Both the position numbers and the translations under genes were made by a program. Of a stretch of 64,000 bases of DNA, positions 47,385 through 57,900 are shown piece after piece. Origin of the DNA: Pristionchus mayeri (lineage: Eukaryota; Nematoda; Chromadorea; Rhabditida; Neodiplogasteridae); the NCBI GenBank assembly GCA_036245805.1, contig BTRK01000002.1:37554661-37618660 (forward strand), in the 5' to 3' direction. Each line of letters starts with the position of its first letter. Within the stretch, counting starts at the first letter, position 1. The notes under the pieces were generated by a model, which was not told where the DNA came from, did not search any database, and saw nothing but the letters and a program-made list of their open reading frames with translations.

Positions 47385-49796
47385 ATGTACGCAAATCCTA
47401 AGATGGCGGTTAGTTTTAACCATATTGCAGCCATTCTCATTTTGTTCCAGATTTACCTCGAATTTCTCCGATTCGTACCATCCACTCTATGTTTCATTCT
47501 AAATGGGATGCTGGCGAGAATGATCTTCAAGGTAGGGCGTGACTCTCTTCATTCTGCCTGCTCTCTCACCGGTTAGAATGGCGAGAGAGTACGAAAAATG
47601 AAGAGATCATTTCTTGCAATCATTACTTCGTGGTCGCTTTCATTTGCAAAATGTTGATCGTATCAACACTTGTTTTCAGAAGAAGAATAAGGATCTCGGC
47701 ACGTATCGGTATGCGCTGCTCACTTTCGTTATATCTGACATCCTGAACGGATTCATGCACCTCGTAGTCATGCCCGTTAGTAATATTTGCATTTTTGAAA
47801 AATTCACCTGTCTAGTAGGTTGCAATTTCTGAATATTTCCTTTAGATTGCCGAAACTTACAAGAACGCTTTTGTGCAGGGAGGGCACAGCTGGTGGAGGA
47901 CAAGGTTAATAATCGGGTTTAAATAAAACTTATTGTCGCTATTAATATCGGTCGATCGCCTGGACGCGTATGGAATAGAGACATTTCACAATTGCAATAC
48001 CTACTCACCAGTCTTTGTGAACTCGTTGTAGGAATTGGCTGAATGATCAAAATTAAATCTATAGCGAAATATGTTTTAAAACAATAATTCACTAATGATT
48101 ATGTCTTCCAGAACCGCAGTATGCTTCTGTCTTGGAATCTTTTCGCTTACATTTCCCATTTTATTGTTCAATTTCCTCTATCGTCTCGTCGCTGTAAAAT
48201 AGTGAGTTAGACGTTTGGGTCCGTTGCGTATTTTTCTACTCAAGATGAAAATTTCAGTCCACTATCGATCAACTGCTTCAAGAAAAAACGAGCCATTTCA
48301 TTTCTGGTCTTCATCGCTCTGATGAACTTTTCCTGGTAAGCAGCCAATTTGAATTACCGTAGTTGCACATAGAGAGCTATGTGATCTATGTAAATTTTGA
48401 AGAAAACGAAGACTGAAAAGTGAATTTGTGTGCTAGGCTGTATGCAATGGTATGCCAATTCAGGTCTCTGATCATTCGTTTCGTCGGCTTCGATAACGAG
48501 AGCAACAAAAGATACGTGAACAATCTCTTCATCGGAAACTCGACGTTTCCAACTTACCTCAAATACGACATCGAAGGCATCGACGACTACGCGATTATGG
48601 TGTTTTGGGTGAGCAGAATGTACCTCCTTGTTAGCAGAACAAACATTTTCTCCAAGAAACGTCAGAGCAATTATAACTTTGTTTTCTAGTATCAAAATCA
48701 GAGTCATACCCCATCAAGTATTTCGTGAGCTTAATCGTCTTTTCAGGAGAATTCGGAACCCCGGGGAAATCAGTGGGATCAAATTTTAATTTTTGATCTC
48801 TTCTCTCAGGACCACGGTCTATTCGGTGGCATCCATTGGCGGGACGTGCTGGGGTGCGCGTATCTGGCAGCCTCAGCAGAGGGAGTCTACATCTTCATCG
48901 CCTATGCTTCGTACAACATTGTGCACAGCTTAAGAAAGGTTTATTTGCAATTTTACTGATGTGATTTCCTAAAGTTTTTTCGATATTTGGCATAAGTTGT
49001 AGTGCATGTATTTTAAAGTTTGACCATATCGACAGTTACCTTTTATCAGAACTCTTCGTGCATGAGCAAGCGCAATCATAGACAGCACATGCAGCTGTTT
49101 CGCGCATTATCGCTCCAGGTTTGACTCAAATATTGCAGACAACCTAGATTCTTAGGAATTAAACATCATTTCATTATGAGTTGCAGTTATGGCGGTGCAT
49201 TATTGCGGAATGCATATCACAAAGTAATTGCCAATTAGTCTCCGTTCTTGAAAAATTCCATCTTACGAGTATTTACGAAAAGAAAGAATAAGAGAGGGGA
49301 TATCACGATTTCAACTAATTAAAATGGCGTAAATTGCAAAATAAGCACTACTTTCAAATTGACCCTATGGGAAAGGTTCTCCCGCGAGCTCAATCTCGAA
49401 AACGGGACTTACATGTACCTTACCTTTCACAGGCAATCACACCATTCATCACCGCTTACTTGCCGATTGCATCCTGCGCCGTTCTGCCTATTCTCGGTTA
49501 TTATTATTATTTATTAATTATTAAAAATCTTTTTTTTTGAATTATTATTAAAATTCCAATAATAACGGCCACATTCAGGCATCGATCTGCCGGAATTCGC
49601 AGTCGTCATTCCTCTCTTCTGCTCGTTTCATCCCGTATTCGACGGCGTGATCATGATCGCGACTGTCGCGCAATTCCGGTTAGAATTGAATTTGATTAAA
49701 ATTCACATTATCTGTTGGAATTGGTTAGAATTCTGGTTAGTATTATATTCAATTAGGTATCCAGATGAAGAAAAGCGTATTGAGAAACGCCTTTGA
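47385..49796 (+). CDS. seven-transmembrane chemoreceptor, str-like family, 11 exons
   Basis: Exons in phase: 47385-47531, 47680-47775, 47846-47904, 48112-48201, 48258-48335, 48437-48608, 48810-48938, 49050-49118, 49433-49496, 49579-49678, 49757-49796; 347 aa. Seven hydrophobic stretches are visible: about 31-49, 60-80, 103-123, 139-160, 225-247, 281-301 and 308-332. Diagnostic nematode chemoreceptor features are the DLGTYRYALLTFVISDIL segment at TM1-TM2, FLYRLVAVKY at the end of TM3, ITPFITAYLPI in TM6 and the HPVFDGVIMI segment in TM7. Such proteins sit in the ciliary membrane of sensory neurons and signal through G proteins. The start is the first ATG of the open exon; ATG 47403 is an alternative. 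The last exon (13 codons) uses a weak TTAG acceptor. Str versus srd/srj subfamily is not certain. Confidence 0.85.
47541..47608. repeat. intronic hairpin, HP family, second copy
   Basis: GACTCTCTTCATTCTGCCTG opposes AAAAATGAAGAGATC with loop CACCGGTTAGAATGGCGAG. It begins 10 nt after the first exon donor of the str-like receptor and matches the phosphatase-intron hairpin at 42050-42122. Confidence 0.65.
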
Positions 49797-50005
49797 ATCG
49801 AAAAACGGAGTATTTCTTTGCGTCAAGAAAGGCGAGGGAAGGCTCAGAGATTGAGTCGAAAATTATCGAGCAAATTTTGAAACTATGTTTATAATTATTT
49901 TAAAACATTGAAGAAAAACGTTCATCAAGTGGATGACGTGTCGGCATGTACGGAAGAGAGCGAAAGTTGATCAGATGGATGTCGAAAGGAGGAAACGCAC
50001 CTTCT

Positions 50006-50011
50006 AATAAA
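50006..50011 (+). terminator. candidate polyadenylation signal (AATAAA)
   Basis: First AATAAA after the str-like receptor stop, 210 nt downstream. Long for a nematode 3' UTR but plausible. Confidence 0.35.
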
Positions 50012-50609
50012 ATAACTATCTACTCCCAATTCGCGATGAGAATGAAAAAAATACCTATCGATTACTCTTTCTCGTTCAATATTCTACGATTTGTCATTTT
50101 ACAGATTCATCCTTCATCCCCCATTCCATCCTTAGGCACAATGCTCACGTATTGTCTTCGCAATGATAACGTCCCCTTTCAGTTGCTGTCTTACTTTCGA
50201 CAGATTCTGTAGCTTCTAACTATGCAAATTCGTTGCACGATAACGATTTATGCGAGATTTCTTGTTCCAAATTCATTTTGAAGCGGTTGCGTCAATTAAT
50301 TCGGACATCAACATTGTTGATGTACCAAACGTCGATCGTAGCAATGTCTAAGGCACACATTCGATGAGGATAACTAGCGAGAAAACCGCCGTTCACGAAT
50401 ATCTGTAATTAACAATAATAAGTAATAATTAAAAATATATATTTTTTAAATGGTTCTATTTTTGATTCTCATCCGGAAGTGTATCATTCGACCTAGTGCC
50501 TATGAACTTCTTCCCGATACTTGTTCCCTACCGCGGAACACCATTCTTCGGCCCTCGGTTAGGTCAGCTCGCGAAACGTCTGCTTTCACTCAGGATGCCG
50601 ATCGAGGAT

Positions 50610-51060
50610 GATGTATCGTACGTGATGGAAATTTAGGAACGTATAACGTGCAATTTCCAAAAATATCATGTGCCGTGGATTATGGTGAATTTTTATTTTT
50701 ACGAGTTTTGCTTTTTTGCATTCTTTTTTTCATAAAAAGGATGGGTTTTTACACGGAAATATGGCTAGAAACGCAATAAAAGCTCGCGAAAATTATTCAA
50801 TATTGACGAAATAGCCATAACCACTATTACGCTAATATTTCATGTTTTTTTCACGAGCATTTATTGCATTTCTAGTCATATTTCCGTGTAAAAACCCATC
50901 CGTTTTATGAAAACGCATATTTAAAAAAGAATGCAAAAAAGCAAAAGAAAAAAAAAATGAAAATCGTAAAAATGAAAATTCACCATAATCTACGAAACAT
51001 GATATTTTTGGAAATTGCACGGTATACGTTCCTAAATTTCCATCACGTACGATACACGTC
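50610..51060. mobile_element. fold-back element, family FB6
   Basis: ATGTATCGTACGTGATGGAA near 50611 is complemented by TTCCATCACGTACGATACAC at 51038-51057. The ~200-bp arms meet near 50,830. No relatives were seen in the window and no target duplication was resolved. 49797-50609 otherwise holds nothing supported. Confidence 0.65.
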
Positions 51061-51307
51061 AACATTAGAGTTCGAAATGCGGTCCATCTCTTGTTGGACC
51101 TTCTCTCGCTCGGCAGCGCGATGATTATGGGTAATGAAGAGGGGGTGACCTGAACTGAACTTTCGAATTTTTGGTAATTTTTGTTTATTCAATTGTAACA
51201 ATAATTCAAGTTGGGAAAAATAGGTATTCACCATCCGTACGTCAACGTTGCATCTGAGGAATGCAAAAATAGTGATGATCGGTCAAATAAAAACCTGCAA
51301 AAGAAGC

Positions 51308-51379
51308 TTCCCATGCCGGGAATCGAACCCGGGCCGCCTGTGTGAAAACCAGAAATCCTAACCACTATACCACATGGGA
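51308..51379 (-). tRNA. tRNA-Glu (UUC anticodon)
   Basis: A 72-nt cloverleaf on the minus strand. The acceptor stem TCCCATG/CATGGGA pairs fully with discriminator A, the T-arm is CCGGG-TTCGATT-CCCGG, and the B box GGTTCGATTCC is perfect. The anticodon loop TTTTCAC gives UUC, decoding Glu. The closing pair of the anticodon stem (31-39) is a G/A mismatch, which is atypical and leaves some doubt about function. No intron. It lies between two fold-back elements. Confidence 0.9.
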
Positions 51380-51697
51380 GGACAACGCTCACCCTTTCAT
51401 ATTATTCACTTTCTGACAGATTTCGTATATCTACTTCGCGGAAGTTTGTATGTGAAAAAGTGCCACTGTTCCTTCGCGTCTGGAATGTGGCGCAGACTGT
51501 TGTCCTTACAGCGGATGATTTAGATGTACTAAAAGGATTTTGCCTACATTCCATCGAACACCTGCTATTATGACTTGTGTGAGACAGAGAATACACACAG
51601 ACAGAGAAATTTCTCTAGAAAATGCTCATTTTACTCTATCCGATCAGACTGATTAAACAATTTGCTGAATGAAGAGAGTCCTAGTGTCTCTAGTCCC

Positions 51698-54137
51698 GGG
51701 AGGGGGACAAAAGCACAACAATTCACCATTATTTTGCGATTGGACGCAGCGACTTGGGAGTTGTTTCATTGTAACCATTATGTGCTCCCCTACATTTACA
51801 TATGCAATTCTTGTTACCAGGCGAACTTGAGTTTCACTCCATATCTATGTATAGGGGTTCATTGTCCAAAATAGAGAATTTGAGTGGAAAATCAATGTTA
51901 GATAATCGCCAAATGCCGCAACCAATCGATCTTCACGTTTCTGGTTTAGAGTAGTTTCTGATCTACTATAATATTGATTGGTTACGGTATTTTGTAATTA
52001 TCTAACAATTATTTTCCATTCAAATATTCAATTTTGGACAATGAACCCCTATACATAGATATGGAGTGAAACTCAAGTTCGCCTGGTAACAAGATTTACA
52101 TATGAGTGACTATCTGAGAGAATTAATCTTACGCCGTACAACGAAAAATAAAGTCCCAATGTGAAGAGTGTTCTAGGGGTAACTTTCCACGTAGAGTTCG
52201 AAAATCGACCTTAGAAAACCGTATCTTTGGCCCCTCATTTCCTGTGTCGCGCTGTACCTGGGTGGTCGGTTTTTGTATTTTTGGAACGGCTCATCCAAAC
52301 CTCATGAATGTATAGTAATTCTGAAAGATCTCGACGAGATAAGCATTTTTACCGTTGGAAGTGAAAGGCTAGCTCATCTGTCCAAAAAACTATAACTATT
52401 TCAAAATTTTTCCTGTACTCAAAATTGACGTCCTGGAAAATTTTAATCCGAATGCCCCTTTTTAAATGTGTTAGTTAGATTCTACGTGAAAAGTTACCCC
52501 TAGGTACTTCTTTTCGCTCCAAAAGCGGCCAATGCATGGGGTCTCCGGATTCGCCGAAGATGTCATTGTCGTAATTCTTTGTAGAAATGTGTGTATTTCA
52601 GTAGTATCATCGCCAAATCAGATCAGTTTCGAACTAATTTTGACGATTCTAAAATACGTAAGTAAAAATACGCTGAAAAGTTCAGGGTTTGGGTAAAGTC
52701 AAAAAATTCGATTTTTCCAACTTTGAAAAATCTCAATTTTGAACGTTGTTATCTTAAAATATTCAAATGAAATATCGCATTTACCGGGTAAATCTTATAA
52801 TAGGTACCGAGATAGATTGGAAAATGGTGTAGAGAGGCTCCTCGCCAATTGCCATACTTGAAATATTCTTGCCCGAAAACGATGTTTTGAGAGCATGTCG
52901 ATAATATTTACGAACAAATAATGTGTAATAATTACGAACAAATAATGCGATGGGAATGGAATAATTTCAAGCGTACAACAACTTTGGCATGTAGGGTGAT
53001 GGGAAAATATGTGCGCACGAACATATTTCAAAGATAGAAAATAATGGAAATTTTCACCATTGTGAAAATCGAAAGTTTGAAAACAACGAATACTCGACTC
53101 TATTCAATGTTAATCAACACATCATGACCGAGAAAGCATTAACCAACAAAAAATGATCAATTTTTAAATAAAATTTAAAAATTCAATTTATTGCAAATCC
53201 TGATCTTTATTAATAGTGTTTTCAGGCGAGAATATTTCAAGTATGGCAATTGGTGAGGAGCCTCTCTACACCATTTTCTAATCTATGTCGGTTCCTATTA
53301 TGAGATTTACCCGGTAAATGCGACATTTCATTTGAATATTTTAAGAGAACAACGTTCAATTTGAGATTTTTCAAAGTTGGAAAAATCGAATTTTTAGTCT
53401 TGACCCAAACCCCGAACTTTTCAGCGCATTTTTACTTACGTATTCTAGAATCGTCAAAATTAGTTCGAAACTGATCTGATTTGGCGATGATTCGTCTGAA
53501 ATAAACATATTTCTACAAAGAATTACGACAATGACATTTTCGGCGAATCCGGAGACCCCATGCATTGGCCTCTTTTGGAGCGAAAAGAAGTACCTAGGGG
53601 TAACTTTTCACGTAGAACACATTTAAAAAGGGGCATTCGGATTAAAATTTTCCAGGACGTCAATTTCGAGAACAGGAAAAGTTTTGCACAAAATTTTGAA
53701 AGTCTGAAAGTTTTGGTTATAGTTTTTTGCACATGAGCTAGCCTTTCACTTCCAACGGTAAAAATGCTTATCTCGTCGAGATCTTTCAGAATTACTATAC
53801 ATTCATGAGGTTTGGATGAGTCGTTCAAAAGATACAAAAACCGACAACCCAGCTACAGCGCGACACAGGAAATGAGGGGTCAGAGATACGGCTTTCTAAG
53901 GTCGATTTTCGGACTCTACGTGGAAAGTTACCCCTAGAACACTCTTCACATTGGGACTTTATTTTTCGTTGTACTGCACATAGCTGGAATTGCTCAGTTC
54001 TCTCAGATAGTCACTCATATACAAATGTAGGATAGCACATACTGGTTACAATGAAGCAACTCCCAAGTGGCTGCGCCCAATCGCAAATTAATGGCGAATT
54101 GTTGTGCTTTTGCCCGTCGTGCTTTAGTCCCCCTCCC
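51698..54137. mobile_element. hAT-like fold-back MITE, family FB1, copy D (interrupted)
   Basis: Flanked by a perfect 8-bp duplication CTAGTCCC (51690-51697 and 54138-54145). The ends use the 14-mer GACAAAAGCACAAC: one unit on the left, two diverged units on the right. The right arm is split by a complete FB2 element (52103-54017), so the native element is about 525 bp. Confidence 0.85.
52103..54017. mobile_element. long fold-back element, family FB2, copy 2, nested in FB1
   Basis: Ends TGAGTGACTATCTGAGAGAA and its complement, with TA on both sides inside the host palindrome. Arms pair from the ends to about 52,878 and 53,218, leaving a central ~340 bp non-paired segment. Outer ~280 bp matches copy 1 at 9895-11837; inner arms have diverged strongly. 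Frames on opposite strands are mirror images. Confidence 0.8.
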
Positions 54138-54145
54138 CTAGTCCC

Positions 54146-54949
54146 TAGTGGAGAGACTGGCCTCACGGGTATAATTTAAGGGTGCTAAATGGACGACTCA
54201 AACGCTCTTTCTAACATCTGCAATTGTGTGCCTGATCTTGTTGCGTTTCTAATCACAGATGAGATCAAAAAATGATTTTTCGCAGAATACAGGTGATATG
54301 AACACGATCGTTTTTGCATTCATGATAATTTTCCTCTCCAAGCCGCGTGATCTCTCCCCCCAACAGAAGGTGATCGGTGCACCAGAACTATAAGAAAAGA
54401 GAAAAAGTTTTCCCAAAAAAACAGACACTCGATATTTTACTCTCACCATATCTATGCCTGTTTGTTCCGACTGATTCAGGGGATATAAGATGGGGAGAGG
54501 GGAGAGAAAGAGAGGCAGGTGAGACCGAGAGAGCACTGATCACGCTCCCCCTCCACCTGCCCATTATCACCACATGTGCAAGAAGTGGGAGGAGGGGACG
54601 AAACCCGCTTATCAGACAACTCGAGTGAACTTCTACGAAATTACTCTTTCCGTTCTACGCGTCTTCTCGTCTGCCTGAACGGCGAGCTAAACAGTTGTTT
54701 TAAGTCAGTTCTTGTGATTCTGCTTGTCTGAAAGCACATCCGGTCGCTGTTCATAACATACAATTGTGGCCTTGTCGTTCCTTTCTTAACAAAATTGTCC
54801 GTTTCTGGCCTGATTTGATCTCCAGAAGGTTGCGAAGGTGGTTGAGAGAACACAGTTTTGAAAGTGTTCCTAATCATTGACGGTTTTTTGACGAATCTGA
54901 GGCTTTACTGGGAGAAGATGTGTGTTCATTAATTCGTTTGTTTAATTGC
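54146..54949. other. spacer upstream of the sri/srh-like receptor
   Basis: No supported exon. An AG-rich stretch at 54485-54610 gives compositional open frames. Promoter elements could not be identified. Confidence 0.3.
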
Positions 54950-54963
54950 TTCTCTCTCTAGGA
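54947..54963 (+). promoter_or_regulatory. candidate spliced-leader acceptor before the sri/srh-like receptor start
   Basis: A TTGCTTCTCTCTCTAG tract ends 2 nt before the predicted ATG (54964) with no upstream exon found, as expected for trans-splicing in nematodes. Confidence 0.45.
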
Positions 54964-57900
54964 ATGAATGCATCGCTCGACTTTGCTCTCCATATGGACA
55001 GAGACTACTCGCACGGCATTGTCACCATGTGAGCATAGTACTTTGAAATTCCAGTCGCGCTACATTTTTGTACAGAATATTTGCAATTAGTCGTTGCGAC
55101 GCACTGCAAGGGTTCTGAATTATGAATGTGTTATTTTCGTCATTGACACTCGTTCGGTCGGTTTGATTTGTGAGGGAATGTAAGGAATGAAGATACCGTG
55201 TTTTTGTAAATTCCGATTTCTGTCAAAGGGAAGAAGGAGACAAGGTGCGACAAAATCCGCGACCTTATTATCACACATTAGTTTCACATTCAATTTATTG
55301 ATAGTTTTATGTTTTCATTCAGTGGAGTAGAGTATTCTTTGGTAAAAAAATAAAAATACAATGTTGAGACTATTTTGATGAATTTCCTTTGTTCTAAAAT
55401 GTATGAGGGTTAATTTTCAAAAAAAGTGTTGAAATGACTTTTTCAAAATAACTCTCCAGTGCTCGACGTATCTACTGGCCTCTCTCCGTCTGCCTTCTGA
55501 ATCCCATCGTCATCTTCGTGCTCATTAAGAAGACGTTCATGAGCGCAGATTGCAAGTACGCCTTCGTCACGCATCACGTGAGCCTGATTTATTTAAGAGA
55601 CCGTCAACGAGAGAACGGGGAGTGGTCACGGTTTGTCGAAAATGAATAATTTCCTTACTTTTTTCTGGTGTCGGAAAGCGGCAATAGCAGAGGTTCTGGG
55701 CTAATTTTAGAAAGAATGACTTAGTAAGATAATGGCTATCTTCATTCTCCGTGCTCACTAATTTGCCTGGTCGGCGAGAGATCACGTAAGATATATAGAC
55801 AATAGACAATAGACAATATTTATTCAAGCTTCAGGTGGTATGCCTGTTGAACGATGCAAGTTTTCCATAAATCAGGGTGTCTTCTGCACTTTGATTCCCA
55901 GTTCGGTCCAATCGCCTTGAAAAACTCATCTCTCCATCTTATCTTTGGTCTACCGGGCGGTCTCGTTCTATCTAGAGGCGACCAATTTGTTATTTTTCTT
56001 GCCCACCGATCATCTTCTATAGTGGCAATTCGCAAAGAGTCATATATTATTCGTTCTTCGGAGATGAGGATTATTGCATCAGTAGCATAGTGGCTTATGT
56101 CTAAACCCACCAGGGATATGAATGTGCTAAAAGATCGAGAAATGAGGAGAGTGTGAAATTTTTCGAAAATGTATGTGCATAGTTGAGCTGTGAAAATATA
56201 GCAAGCTACAGGGTCTAGACTTTAACGTGTTTGCAAACTGTTATCGTGTTGTCCACAGTAACTTACCCGATTATCCCGTGATACCTATGAAATGCATGCA
56301 GACAGATGTATTGCCAACTCTGAATTGCTTTCGGATTACTTGATTACGCTGCTGAGATAGACCAGGTGGTACCAATGTAATCGAGCGTGTGAAATGTAAT
56401 CTAATATCATTATAACAGTGATTGCGCAAGTGCCTATTTTTGTTTTAGAACAGAGCGTCGAGGGATAACTGATCAAGTTGAGAACGAGACGAAGATAGAG
56501 AAAGCATGAAGAAATGAAAGAATAATTCAGGTAGTACTAATCTGCTTCGACATCTATAATGGTCTGCTCTACCAGGTAATTATTTTGTAATTCCTCCCTT
56601 TTCTGTATCTGCCGAGTTGTAGTGCCTGGGAGTACCTTACTGATAGGTTTATAATCTATTTAAATATTTCAGATGTACCCACTCGCCCCCATTCCTGTCT
56701 TCATCTGTACTGGTCTGCTGTGCACGGAGAACGTCTCTCCTCGGTTGCTGCTTGTACGTCCCTATATTACTCCCCGAATTCGGTATACATGGTGTCTTAC
56801 GATTGTTTTATCAATCAAGTCAAGCCTTCATTTTAGCCTCATAGAACAACAATTATTTTTATGGAAATAGGAAAAAAAAAACTCCAGACGATCCTCGCAT
56901 TCTGGACGACCACCATGTGCGTGCCGTACCTGTTCATCATGACGAGAATGCATCAGAAGATGCTCTTCGAAGAGTCGCCATTCAAGCTGAGCATACGGTA
57001 ATTAGGATAAAGTTACGGTTCACTGCAACATTCTAACTATCGTTATGCTTTTCGCGTGAGTAGGGTGCGCAGTATCCGATAATTGTAGTTTCCATTGGCG
57101 ACCTTTTCGCAATTTCTGCAGCTAAAGCGACTAAAATTGAGTTATGATTCGGGATGTCGTATTTTTGTTGATTCTCGAGATCAATTTGTGCGTTGTTTTG
57201 ATGGATTGTAAACTACAACCAAACATAAATGTGTGTTTTTTTGTAATTGCTGGTATTCGATTCGACGAAAGGAGCGCTAATCACTGAGTAGTAGAACCTT
57301 ATTTGGTCGCATCGCAAAATGGGAGAGTGAGAGGAGCATAACAGTAAACGGAAGTTTCCCGTTTTCGAATCGGCGTAGGTGTATAGCGAAAACTAGAACG
57401 GAAGATGTTGTCAAAGCACAAACGCTACCTGCAGCAATACTAAGCATTATGAAAACTGTTTTGGAATACAGTTTCTGAAGCAGTAATTATTAATTCCCGC
57501 CAGTCGGATTGCTCATCTTATCTCCGAACTAATCCACTTGACATCTAAAATTATCCTGACCCTAATGTCCACTCGTATCCACTTTGGGGCTGTTCTGACA
57601 TCCAATGGTAGCATTTTCTGTGATCCTTTGGCAATTTCAAATTCTCAGGGCTCAACTTGGCGTGTTCCTTGCTCTCGTCTCCACGCTTCTCGGCAATCTC
57701 GTGGGATTCGCGGTTTGGTCGGGAGAATCGCCAGAGAAGACGCGAATACTCAATGTGAGGCATAATATGCTAATTTATCCGATTGTGCTCACAGGAATAT
57801 CCCTCAGTGGTTCACGGAATATGCACAGATAATTTGACAGTAATTTTTAGTGTTTTATAACTGGTGGCAGAGAGGTGCATTGGTTATTTATGAGCCCGTT

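Noticed and set aside
57498..57648. Alternative exon (acceptor CGCCAG near 57512) for the sri/srh-like receptor
   Set aside because: It would put the following hydrophobic segment out of frame; joining exon 5 directly to 57649 keeps phase and the transmembrane segment.
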